NCBI GenBank assembly: GCA_017480115.1
Contig: JAFVBH010000027.1
Coordinates: 1 to 39,036 of the forward strand
Direction: 5' to 3'
Length of the DNA: 39,036 nucleotides
From: Clostridia bacterium
GTDB lineage: Bacteria; Bacillota; Clostridia; Oscillospirales; Acutalibacteraceae
Shown here: piece by piece, positions 21,583 to 29,620 of the stretch
Layout: every line of letters begins with the position of its first letter
Numbering within the stretch: the first letter of the stretch is position 1
Translations under genes and position numbers: made by a program
Notes under the pieces: model-generated
Databases searched by the model: none
What the model was told of the DNA's origin: nothing
The model's input: only the letters and a program-made list of their open reading frames with translations

Positions 21583-24500
21583 TTATCTGTTCATACGGAA
21601 AACCTGCAGGAAGAACGCAAGGATCGAATGGATCACGTGCAGCAATCTGCCCCACATATCATCCTTATGCACCTGACCGCAGTAGGCGCAGACCTTGCCG
21701 TCCTTATCGGTGGGATACCCGCCGACAACCTCGGAATCGGTGTCGGATTCATCGGGCATGTCGTTGCCGCACATATCGCACTTGCCGTCCTTGGGGCTGC
21801 GGTCATAATGATCGATCTTCCCGATCACCTCGGATTTGGTGGCGTCGCAAACACGGCATTCCCAATCTCTGGAACCCGTCTGCTGGCAGGTCGCCGGACT
21901 CTCGTTTACGATTTTCCAGCTGTGGTTGCCGGTCGCGGGGATCGTTTCCGTGGTTTCATTGCCGCACTCGGCGCATCTGAGATATTTTGTACCCGCATTG
22001 CCGCAGTCGGCGTCGTCGCGCGCATATTCCCGGTACTCATGCTTGCCGGTGGCAGTGCCGGGATTCGTGATGTCCCGCACCGCGCCGCAAGCACATGCCT
22101 GATGGGAAATGCTGTTCGCATTGCAGGTGGCGGGGGTGGTGCTTGTGGTTGTGAACGTGTGCGCTTCATCGATCACGACAGCGGGATTCTCATTTGCGGT
22201 TCTGCGATGCGTACCGTCGCCGTTGTCGACCGGATCGCCGTAGGTGTATTGTTTCTGCGCAATGGTTTCCACCTTTGTTGCGCTGCAAACGGAGCAGGAC
22301 CAGGTCTTGGAACCGGGCGCGTCATAAGTCGCCTCAACAACCACCGGATCGCCGCTGAAATCGTGATTTGCCGTCTCTTTTCCGCTGCCGTCTACGGTGC
22401 GGCTGTGGGTCGTACCGTTTTCATCGTCTGTCCATTCGCCATAGGTATGCGTTTTCTGCGGAATCGACTCGATCTTTTGATAGCCGCAATCCGGGCAGGT
22501 CCATGTCTTAGAGCCGGGCGCGTCATAGGTCGCGTCAACTATCACAGGATCACCGCTGAAATCATGCGCGGCTTTCTGCGCGGCATGGGTGCGGTCGTTT
22601 ACACAATAGTCGTAGTGATATTCCGCGTCGCCGGTGTTCTCCCACGCGCCGGTATATTTGTGCGCATCGGGATCGGTATAGGATTCCTGCTTGGTCTCCT
22701 GTTCGCAAACCACGCAGGTATAGGTCTTTTGACCGGGGGTGGTGCAGGTCGCTTCGGTATCGATGGCGACCTTTGTTTCATTATAGGTATGCTCCGCCGT
22801 CGCGGCGACTGTCACCTCGGTTTGCGCGCCGCAGACACACTCGTCTACCGCGGTACCGGGCTGGCAGGCATAGGGCTGATTTGTGCTGACGCGGGTCGTA
22901 TAGGCATGCGTGACGGACGCGGTGCCGACATGGCTGTGATCCCGGCTGCAAACGATGCTGTGGGTACCGTCGCCGTTGTTAACATAATCCGAATAATCAT
23001 GGTCGGCAACCAGCGCGTCATAAGCGTTGCCGATGGCGGTCATCGCCGCGTCAACATCACTCTGATCGTCGCGCCAGGTCAAGGCGGTATCCGCTTTCAG
23101 CGTCTCCATCGCAGCAAGCTTCTCATTATAGGCAGCCAAGGACGCCGCCGTGTAACAATTACCCTCGGGCAGCGTTGCATGCGCGGTTTTCCACGTCTCA
23201 TACGCCGTATAACTGGGCGGATTGAGGCCGTCGGGATCCATCGCGGCGATCGCCGCTTCCAGCGGGTCTTCATAATTTGTTTTCAGCGCGTCCTGATCGC
23301 TGTATGCGCTAATACCGCTGTTGGTCGCATGATCGACGGCGGGATAATAAGTCGTTACATTTGCGACCGCGCGCTCCGCATCGTCAAGGGCGCTTTGCAG
23401 GGCAGCCCGTGCAGACGCGGAATAAATATTTTCATAGTCGGCGCCCGCATTGGTCTTGATCGCCTTTGCCGCGTCTATATCAGACTGAATACCGGTGGCA
23501 TCGGCTTTAAATGCCAGCGCGTCCAGCGCATCTTGCAGCTCATCGACCATATCGTCGATCACCTGCTGGGAGGTTTTTCCATCCGCTTTGATCTCACGGG
23601 TGGTAAGCATGGTCTTTGCCTTGTTCAACGCAGTTTCAAATGTCGTCCATGTGTTGCCGACCGCGTAAGCGGTGTAGTTCTTGTTGTCGGCGGAATTGTA
23701 AACAGTATCGCAAGTATCGATCAACGCCTTCAGCTCTGATTTGTCGTAGACGTTGTAAGTAATGATAATCTCATTCCAACCGGATATTTTCTGGCTGGAG
23801 GAATTGCTGTTAGAAACTTGATTACCAGAATTGTTGTAGACCGCATTTTTTCTGTAAACGATAGAGTCCTTCCAGCCCCAATCTTCCTTTTGTGTTATCA
23901 TAAACACCGGGCTGCCGCCCCAGGTTTTATAGGCAATAGACCCCGTCTGTTTAGGCGTGCCGCGCAAATAAATCAGCTCGTCATAGGCGGACTTGCCGTT
24001 ATTATGCCAAAGGATCACATTTCCTACGTTATTATCATCTTCACGCATGTCATCATTTTGGAAAGTACCGCCCTGATTATTCGTGCCCTGATGGTAGTTG
24101 TATCTTCTGTCCGCATTTTTTTCCGCCTCATCATAATAAGGCTCAAACAGTGTTTTCAGCGCATTCCAAGACGCGTAGTTGTCGTTGCTCGTATCTGTTG
24201 TATAAACGGTCGTGCCGCCGCCGTCGTCAACGCGATCGCTAATCTCGCCCCAAAGCCAGCCGCTGACAAAAGCCCTGTACTTATCCTTTTTTGCGCCGTA
24301 ATGCGCATAGACATAGGTAAAATAACCGGCAGACTCCAAGGTTTCAGACATATCCACATAAATTTCAGCGGGATAGTAATAATAGATATAATCATTGCCA
24401 TTAATCACTGAATAATATTCCCAGCCTGCGGGCGGGTTGGTCGACTGCGCCGTCGGCAGCGCGGGCGCGGACCAGGGCGCGGTCCCGTATTTATCGGTCG

Positions 24501-24660
24501 CCGCCTTATAGGTCGTTGTCACATTACGGTTCCCGTCAATGGAATACGTAGGCGGGTTGCTGCTGTCAGCAAACGCAATGACCGGCGTGAACACTCCGAA
24601 CAGCATCAGCACGGAGAGGATTACGCTGAGTATTTTGGTTGATTTGTTTCGACGCATCAT
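21583..24660 (-). CDS. Secreted surface protein with FIVAR-like helices and Cys modules
   Basis: The 1025-residue protein has a signal peptide (cleavage near IAFA-DS) and an N-terminal domain of about 270 residues rich in Trp and Tyr. A helical section (about 300-500) follows that resembles FIVAR surface repeats (NYTAYAVGNTWTTFETALNKA, DMVDELQDALDAL). Then comes a set of diverse Cys modules such as HDFSGDPVIVDATYDAPGSK followed by TWTCPDCGY. The end, KVCAYCGQVHKDDMWGRLLH..., matches the tail of the 931-residue protein. Start: ATG 24660 is preferred, since AAAGGG lies 9 bases upstream, while the in-frame ATG at 24678 has no ribosome site. It has its own promoter and terminator. No sortase motif is seen. 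It probably forms a surface stalk or adhesin. Confidence 0.87.
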   Translation of the reverse strand: MMRRNKSTKILSVILSVLMLFGVFTPVIAFADSSNPPTYSIDGNRNVTTTYKAATDKYGTAPWSAPALPTAQSTNPPAGWEYYSVINGNDYIYYYYPAEIYVDMSETLESAGYFTYVYAHYGAKKDKYRAFVSGWLWGEISDRVDDGGGTTVYTTDTSNDNYASWNALKTLFEPYYDEAEKNADRRYNYHQGTNNQGGTFQNDDMREDDNNVGNVILWHNNGKSAYDELIYLRGTPKQTGSIAYKTWGGSPVFMITQKEDWGWKDSIVYRKNAVYNNSGNQVSNSNSSSQKISGWNEIIITYNVYDKSELKALIDTCDTVYNSADNKNYTAYAVGNTWTTFETALNKAKTMLTTREIKADGKTSQQVIDDMVDELQDALDALAFKADATGIQSDIDAAKAIKTNAGADYENIYSASARAALQSALDDAERAVANVTTYYPAVDHATNSGISAYSDQDALKTNYEDPLEAAIAAMDPDGLNPPSYTAYETWKTAHATLPEGNCYTAASLAAYNEKLAAMETLKADTALTWRDDQSDVDAAMTAIGNAYDALVADHDYSDYVNNGDGTHSIVCSRDHSHVGTASVTHAYTTRVSTNQPYACQPGTAVDECVCGAQTEVTVAATAEHTYNETKVAIDTEATCTTPGQKTYTCVVCEQETKQESYTDPDAHKYTGAWENTGDAEYHYDYCVNDRTHAAQKAAHDFSGDPVIVDATYDAPGSKTWTCPDCGYQKIESIPQKTHTYGEWTDDENGTTHSRTVDGSGKETANHDFSGDPVVVEATYDAPGSKTWSCSVCSATKVETIAQKQYTYGDPVDNGDGTHRRTANENPAVVIDEAHTFTTTSTTPATCNANSISHQACACGAVRDITNPGTATGKHEYREYARDDADCGNAGTKYLRCAECGNETTETIPATGNHSWKIVNESPATCQQTGSRDWECRVCDATKSEVIGKIDHYDRSPKDGKCDMCGNDMPDESDTDSEVVGGYPTDKDGKVCAYCGQVHKDDMWGRLLHVIHSILAFFLQVFRMNR

Positions 24661-24701
24661 AACTCTACGCCCTTTCATTTAACAAGATTTTAACACTATA
24701 A

Positions 24702-24730
24702 ATTATACATAAAAAACCCGTACAAATCAA
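24702..24730 (-). promoter_or_regulatory. Promoter of the 1025-residue surface protein gene
   Basis: Minus strand: TTGATT (24725-24730), 17 bases, TATAAT (24702-24707), about 42 bases before the ATG at 24660. Confidence 0.75.
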
Positions 24731-24779
24731 GACTATTTTGTAAATATTTATCATGCCGTCTGTGTATTACTGTCACTGC

Positions 24780-24827
24780 GCGAAGCGGTTCCGAAATTGC
24801 GCCTTAACTTGCGCCGTTCCGCTTCGC
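24780..24827. repeat. Hairpin between divergent genes
   Basis: GCGAAGCGG (24780-24788) pairs with CCGCTTCGC (24819-24827). The 30-base interior contains TTGCGCC/TTGCGCC repeats. It lies in the 278-base gap between the divergent surface protein and ATP-grasp genes, which otherwise holds only their promoters. Confidence 0.6.
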
Positions 24828-24872
24828 CGGGCAACGGATTTATTAAAAATAATTACAACTAACCGGCAAGTC

Positions 24873-24901
24873 TTGACAAACAACATCAACGGGATTATTA
24901 T
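24873..24901 (+). promoter_or_regulatory. Promoter of the ATP-grasp gene
   Basis: TTGACA (24873-24878), 17 bases, TATTAT (24896-24901), about 30 bases before the ATG at 24939. Confidence 0.75.
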
Positions 24902-24938
24902 TTTATTTGTTTTGGGGATACTGAGAAGAGGTGTTATT

Positions 24939-25955
24939 ATGTCAAAAATACAAACATTTTTGCGGCGCATGGATATGGGGAGCCTGCGACGCATGCAGCG
25001 CAACATCGACACGGTGCATCGGGAATCGGGCAAGGCGAAAGCGGCGATTTTCTGCGACATGGTCAACTGCATGCTGTTTAAGGGCTTCGGGCATTTGGAT
25101 TATCTTACGTTCGGCTTTGTCTACAACAAGGGCGCAAAGCGGGACACTTTTATGACGATGAACGACAACATTGCGCTGGTGCAGCAGCTGAATGACCGCG
25201 CCTATTATCATGTATTCAACAATAAGCTGGACTTTAACAAGACATTTACCCCGTTTCTCGGCAGAACGTACATTGATCTGCATGACGGCTTTGACGCATT
25301 TGCAGCGTTTGTCGGGAAAAATCCCGTGTTTTTCGCAAAACGGGCGGAATCCTTCGGCGGAGAGGGCGTAAAAAAGGTGACCGTCGCCACTGGCACTGAC
25401 TTGCAGACGCTGTACGCGTCGCTGATCGACGATAATTTTACGCTGGCGGAGGAAGCGATCCGGCAGCACCCCGAGATGAACAAGCTTTGCGACCGCTCGG
25501 TCAACACGATTCGGATCGTCACCGTCGTTGCAGACGACGGCACGCCGCGGCATGTGTATTCGCTGGTGCGGGTCGGCAGCGGCAAAAACGACGTGGATAA
25601 CATTTCCAGCGGCGGCATGTACACACTGCTGGACGAAAACGGCAGAATCAATTTCCCCATGTTCTGCGACAAAACGGTCTCCTATTACGACAAGCACCCG
25701 CAAAACGGCTTTGTTTTTAAAGGATTTCAGATCCCGTATTACAAAGAAGCGGTCGATCTGTGCCTGAAAGCCGCGCTGGTGGAGCCGCATATGCGGTACA
25801 TCGGCTGGGACGTGGCGATCACGCCGGACGGTCCCGCGCTGGTAGAGGGCAACAACCTCCCCGGCTATGATATGTGCCAGAATCACCGCTTCCATGCCGA
25901 CGGTATGGGGATGAAGCCCGCGTTTGCAGCGGCGTTGAAAAACAGCGACAAATAA
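24939..25955 (+). CDS. Sugar-transfer associated ATP-grasp protein
   Basis: The 338-residue protein starts at ATG 24939 with AGAGGTG about 6 bases upstream; longer in-frame starts lack a ribosome site and would include the promoter. It has an ATP-grasp core of the sugar-transfer associated type: the lysine/glycine loop FFAKRAESFGGEGVKKV, the strand SVNTIRIVTVVADD, VGSGKNDVDNISSGGM, and the metal-binding end WDVAITPDGPALVEGNN. Such enzymes are predicted to form an amide or ester with ATP in polysaccharide or surface-polymer assembly; the true substrate is unknown. It stands alone between surface protein and VTC-operon genes, ending at a shared terminator. Confidence 0.85.
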   Translation: MSKIQTFLRRMDMGSLRRMQRNIDTVHRESGKAKAAIFCDMVNCMLFKGFGHLDYLTFGFVYNKGAKRDTFMTMNDNIALVQQLNDRAYYHVFNNKLDFNKTFTPFLGRTYIDLHDGFDAFAAFVGKNPVFFAKRAESFGGEGVKKVTVATGTDLQTLYASLIDDNFTLAEEAIRQHPEMNKLCDRSVNTIRIVTVVADDGTPRHVYSLVRVGSGKNDVDNISSGGMYTLLDENGRINFPMFCDKTVSYYDKHPQNGFVFKGFQIPYYKEAVDLCLKAALVEPHMRYIGWDVAITPDGPALVEGNNLPGYDMCQNHRFHADGMGMKPAFAAALKNSDK

Positions 25956-25967
25956 TTGCGAAAAGGT

Positions 25968-26005
25968 AAAAGGGGGCTGTTGCATCTTACTGCAACAGCC
26001 CTTTT
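25968..26005. terminator. Bidirectional terminator
   Basis: AAAAGGGGGCTGTTGCA and TGCAACAGCCCTTTT form a long stem with loop TCTTAC (one mismatch or bulge in the G run). It ends the ATP-grasp gene (+) and the three-gene VTC operon (-). Confidence 0.9.
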
Positions 26006-26018
26006 GTATTCTGTTGTT

Positions 26019-27860
26019 TTACGGTCTGCCGCCGAAGCCGCCGGGCATCTGTCCGCCGCCGGGGCCGCCCATCTGTCCGCCGCCCATACCGCCGGGGCCG
26101 CCGAAGCCCATGTCGGCGGAGGCGCCGTAATTATCGGAATCCATGGTGACGGTTGCGACCGTGCTGCCGCCGCAAACCACGGTATAGGTATTGCCGCTTG
26201 CGATCCCGGGGGCGCAGAACACCACGTTGCTGTACTGCTTTTCCGGCGTAAAGGCGGCGATCACATTGCCGTTCGCGTCAACCAGTGCGACCTCGGTGCC
26301 GCCGGACTGCGCGGTAATGTTCGTCATAATCGAGCCTTGCCCGCTGCCGGTCACCGATTGCGCCATGCCGCCGGAGCCTGCCGCGATCAGCACGCCGCCG
26401 GTCATGGTGGCGGCGCCGTTATAATCCAGCGCGGCGTTGCCGTTATCCGTGGGGCCGCTGACATAGATCGTGCCGCCGGTAATGGTGATGCTGCCGTTGG
26501 AATCCAGCCCGTCGCCGTAGGCGTTGACCAGCAGCGTGCCGCCGTTAATGGTCAGCATGCCGTCGCTCGCCGCCGCAAAGGGATCGAACCCCATGCCGGA
26601 ATCGTTGCCACCGGAAATATTTACGCCGTCGTCGGACGCCGCAAGGGAGATATTCCCGCCGTTCACGGTGATATAGGAGCCTTCGATGCCCTCATAACTG
26701 GTGAGAATCTCCACCGTGCCGTCGTTGATTTCCACGCTGTTATCTGCATGGATCCCGTCGTCGCCGCTGCTGAGAGCGAGCGTGCCCGCGTTGATGATGA
26801 TTTCGTCCGCCGCATGCAGCGCGTCATCGCAACTGTCCACGGTGAGCGTACCGCCGTTGATTTTAATATCGCCGTCGGATTTTAAGCCTTTGGCGCTGTC
26901 GGAATCGGACGCGCTGCCGGAACCTGAGAACATATCGCGGAACTGCTGCGCCTTTGTGCCGTTGACGCTGCCGCCGCCGGTAGTGATATTGACCGTGCCG
27001 CCGTCCACACGCAGCATGGTCTGCGCCTGCACGCCGTCCTTGCCCGCAGTAAGGTCATAAACGCCGCTTTGCAGATAGACGAAGCCGCGATCTTCACGGT
27101 CGGTATTGGTGGAACGGATCGCGTCCGTGCCTGCGGTAACGCTGACCGTCGCGTCGGCGGCTTTCACACAATCCTTGCCCTCGATACCGGTGCTGACCGC
27201 CGTCACGTTGATCGTGCCGCCGGTAATGGCGAGACTGTCCTTCGAGACGACGCCGTGCTTATAGTTACCGTTAACGTTCAGCGTACCGCTGCCGTTGATG
27301 GTAAGATCGGTTTTGGCGAAGATCGCCGCATCCGCGTCAGAGCCGTCCAAATCCAATGTATAGGAGGCGCTGTCGGCAACGCTGTTGACCGTGCCTGCCG
27401 CAAGCGTGAGAATGACCTTATCCGCGTTGACTGCCGTGATCGCGGCGGTCGAGGACGCAAGGGTCAGCCCATTCAGCACCAGCTTCACGTCGTCGCTGTT
27501 GCCGGCGTTGACGTTGATCCTGCCGTCGGACGACGAACCGGAGATCACATATGTGCCCGCCTTGCTGATGTTGACGATATTTCCCGCGGCTTCCGCGCCG
27601 GAGCCGGTGACGGTAACGCCGCTGTCGGAAAATACGATCTGCGTGCTGCTCTGCAACTCAAAGCTGCTGTCCAGATCCTTTGCCGTAAAGGTCAGGTCAT
27701 ACCCGTCGTCATCGGTTACGACAACGCCTGTCGGAGTGTCCGTGGTGGCAACGGCGCTTGCGGTCGGCGTGGAGCCGTCAACGTTTGTTTTATCGGCACA
27801 TGCGGAAAACATGGAAATCATACTAATCGATAATGCAATTGCCAGTAATTTCTTTTTCAT
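26019..27860 (-). CDS. Lipoprotein with Cthe_2159-like carbohydrate-binding beta-helix domain
   Basis: The 613-residue protein starts MKKKLLAIALS at 27860, with AAGGAAAG just upstream; earlier in-frame starts lie in the intergenic leader. A lipoprotein signal (lipobox FSAC) leaves Cys at residue 20. The body (about 60-580) is a run of short beta-strand turns such as INGGTLTVDSCDDALHAADE, INAGTLALSSGDDGIHADNS and INDGTVEILTSYEGIEG. This is the parallel beta-helix type of the Cthe_2159 (DUF4353) carbohydrate-binding family. A Gly/Met/Pro-rich tail follows (GGPGGMGGGQMGGPGGGQMP). It is the last gene of the VTC-DUF4956 operon, 49 bases after DUF4956. The repeated DDGIHAD/DDALHA turns suggest calcium-binding sites. 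Confidence 0.87.
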   Translation of the reverse strand: MKKKLLAIALSISMISMFSACADKTNVDGSTPTASAVATTDTPTGVVVTDDDGYDLTFTAKDLDSSFELQSSTQIVFSDSGVTVTGSGAEAAGNIVNISKAGTYVISGSSSDGRINVNAGNSDDVKLVLNGLTLASSTAAITAVNADKVILTLAAGTVNSVADSASYTLDLDGSDADAAIFAKTDLTINGSGTLNVNGNYKHGVVSKDSLAITGGTINVTAVSTGIEGKDCVKAADATVSVTAGTDAIRSTNTDREDRGFVYLQSGVYDLTAGKDGVQAQTMLRVDGGTVNITTGGGSVNGTKAQQFRDMFSGSGSASDSDSAKGLKSDGDIKINGGTLTVDSCDDALHAADEIIINAGTLALSSGDDGIHADNSVEINDGTVEILTSYEGIEGSYITVNGGNISLAASDDGVNISGGNDSGMGFDPFAAASDGMLTINGGTLLVNAYGDGLDSNGSITITGGTIYVSGPTDNGNAALDYNGAATMTGGVLIAAGSGGMAQSVTGSGQGSIMTNITAQSGGTEVALVDANGNVIAAFTPEKQYSNVVFCAPGIASGNTYTVVCGGSTVATVTMDSDNYGASADMGFGGPGGMGGGQMGGPGGGQMPGGFGGRP

Positions 27861-27909
27861 ACTGCTCTTTCCTTTCTTATCATCGCAATCGGATACCTGC
27901 ATTGGTATT

Positions 27910-28587
27910 TTACAGTTCGTTATGTTCAATCTCGGGCAGAGAAACGGAAATTTCAAGATTGCCGTTCCGTACGCGAAGCTCGTCAATAAACGCCTGCACA
28001 TCGGATTCGTTCTTCAGCCGAATCTTATAAGTCAGTTTGTAAAGGCTGCCCATATTGGTGGTTTTAGAGGTGGTCAACAGACTCTCGGTCGTGTATTTTT
28101 TAAACAGGTCATCAAATTCATGCGCGTAGCTTAGGCTTTCAGGGACGGTGATCCGCAGGATTCTGCGCAGATCGTCTTCTTCGCGGATATGAATGAACTC
28201 CGCTGCGATCATTACGATCGCGACAATTGCGGTCAGAATCAGCGCAAGGAACACATAACCCGTTGCCGAGGCAAGCCCTGCCGCCATCGCGGCGAAGATG
28301 GCGACGATCTCCTTGGCGGAACCGGGCGCGCTTCTGAACCGTATCAGCGAGAACGCGCTCATGACCGCCAATCCGGTGCCGATGCTGCCGTTGACCAGCA
28401 TGATCACGGTCTGCACGACCGCCGGGATCAGGAAAATCGCTACGCGAAAGCTTTTGGAAAGCCGGGACCGAAAGGCGGAGGACACGGCAATTGCCGCGCC
28501 GCAGACCAAAGAAACAAGGGTACAAATAATATAAACTTTTACCGTAACGTCGCCTGTATAAATGGCACTGAATAAATTGTTAAGCAC
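27910..28587 (-). CDS. DUF4956 membrane protein
   Basis: The 225-residue protein starts at GTG 28587: AAAGGAG lies 9 bases upstream and the GTG overlaps the VTC stop by 8 bases (GTGCTTAA), so the two are coupled. An in-frame ATG at 28623 would begin inside the VTC gene and lacks a ribosome site. Four membrane helices lie in about the first 130 residues (VYIICTLVSLVCGAAIAVSS, FRVAIFLIPAVVQTVIMLV, a Ser/Arg-rich loop SLIRFRSAPGSAKE, GYVFLALILTAIVAIVMIAA). A cytoplasmic domain of about 90 residues follows (FKKYTTESLLTTSKTTNMGS...LPEIEHNEL). DUF4956 proteins are typically found beside VTC-domain polymerases; their role is unknown. Confidence 0.9.
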   Translation of the reverse strand: MLNNLFSAIYTGDVTVKVYIICTLVSLVCGAAIAVSSAFRSRLSKSFRVAIFLIPAVVQTVIMLVNGSIGTGLAVMSAFSLIRFRSAPGSAKEIVAIFAAMAAGLASATGYVFLALILTAIVAIVMIAAEFIHIREEDDLRRILRITVPESLSYAHEFDDLFKKYTTESLLTTSKTTNMGSLYKLTYKIRLKNESDVQAFIDELRVRNGNLEISVSLPEIEHNEL

Positions 28588-29302
28588 AGTGATCCGCTCC
28601 TTTAATAAAAAATTTATTTTCATGCATTCTTGTGTATGCCGTCCCGTATTTAGAAAAGGACGCCGGGTAAATTTTCAGCATATCCAGCGTGTCGCAGAGC
28701 CAAAGAGGCATCGCGTCCAGCGCCTTGATCTCCATCACCCGCATACCGACATCTAAAATTCGTTCACCGCCGATTCCGCTTGCCAAATCCAAATCGTAAT
28801 CGCGGTAGAGAATGTTGCTGTCAAAGGTTATGCGCAAATCGCGTTCTTCGGTTCCGACCAACGCCAACCTGTCGTAGCTGATCAAAACACGGGGCTGCAA
28901 GTTGGGATAAAACCGAAACTGCCATTCGATCTCCTTTGTGATCTGAGAATCCTTCGCGCCCTTTCCGGTGTCAATAAAGGCACGCGCGTCAGTCAGCGTC
29001 ATACCTTCGCGCCGTTTATAAACCACGCTCTTGTACTTTTTTTTCAGTTCCAAAAACACCGTGGTATCATCCTTCGGCACACCGTAGCTGCGCAGCCGCA
29101 ATTTTTCTTTGTAAATCGGTTCTTCCACGGAGGCACGGATCATACGGTAATCGTCGGTATCAAAGTACAGGCTCAGGATCGTGCTTCTTGCGTATTTATC
29201 CTCCTGCAGCCGGGATCCGACAATTTTCAGAAGCGCCGCCTGCTGCGCGGCAGTGACGAGATATTTCTTTTCCGTCCGCTCAAACAAGTTCTGATAACTC
29301 AT
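28580..29302 (-). CDS. VTC-domain polyphosphate polymerase-like protein
   Basis: The 240-residue protein has the tunnel-fold VTC domain alone. Key residues known from yeast Vtc4 can be matched: the basic start ERTEKKYLV (K12, K13), YFDT at 46-49, KLRLRSYG (K67, R69, R71), LELKKKY (E85, K87), KRR at 96-98, EIEWQFRFYP, SYDR and a late ExK in RVMEIKAL. It would make or bind polyphosphate or another nucleotide-derived polymer in the cytosol. AAGGAGG lies 8 bases before the ATG at 29302; the longer frame starting at 29422 is untranslated leader. It is the first gene of the three-gene operon with DUF4956 and a beta-helix lipoprotein. Confidence 0.9.
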   Translation of the reverse strand: MSYQNLFERTEKKYLVTAAQQAALLKIVGSRLQEDKYARSTILSLYFDTDDYRMIRASVEEPIYKEKLRLRSYGVPKDDTTVFLELKKKYKSVVYKRREGMTLTDARAFIDTGKGAKDSQITKEIEWQFRFYPNLQPRVLISYDRLALVGTEERDLRITFDSNILYRDYDLDLASGIGGERILDVGMRVMEIKALDAMPLWLCDTLDMLKIYPASFSKYGTAYTRMHENKFFIKGADHCA

Positions 29303-29570
29303 GATGTTGACCTCCTTGATTGATTTGTTGAAATGAGTATACCCGTCAAACCTTGAAAAAACATTTAAAAAACAAATAAATTCAAATATTTTTAATTTGC
29401 CGAGCAATGCCCGCAAGGGCATAAAAACGACCTCGGCATATCCTCAACCCGCCCCCCATTTTGGGGGGCGGATCGGTGCATCTTGTTCAATAAGGGGCTT
29501 CGCCCCGTCATTCATGCGCTTGCGCACATATGCAAAACTGCTCACAACGCGAGCAGTTTCCTATAAAGTA
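29303..29570. other. Hairpin-rich intergenic region
   Basis: No gene is seen. The region holds a row of hairpins: TGCCC-GCAA-GGGCA (29408-29421), CCGCCCCCC-ATTTT-GGGGGGCGG (29449-29471), GGGGC-TTC-GCCCC (29494-29506) and AAACTGCTC/GAGCAGTTT (29535-29559). A TATACT on the minus strand near 29336 may be the -10 of the VTC operon, but no good -35 accompanies it. Confidence 0.6.
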
Positions 29571-29575
29571 AAATG

Positions 29576-29609
29576 AAAAAACTCCGCACCCTTGCGGGCA
29601 CGGAGTTTT
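29576..29609 (-). terminator. Terminator of the giant surface protein gene
   Basis: Minus strand: AAAACTCCG, an inner CCC-GCAA-GGG, then CGGAG followed by TTTTTT. It starts 12 bases after the stop codon. Confidence 0.88.
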
Positions 29610-29620
29610 CGATTTGTTGT

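Noticed and set aside
18542..23739. Long plus-strand frames antisense to the two surface protein genes
   Set aside because: They mirror the repeat structure of the real genes, and their products are repeats of Ile/Val/Gly/Arg-rich text with no family match.
24753..24938. N-terminal extension of the ATP-grasp protein
   Set aside because: The extension would be encoded by the hairpin and promoter region; the ribosome site and family alignment support ATG 24939.
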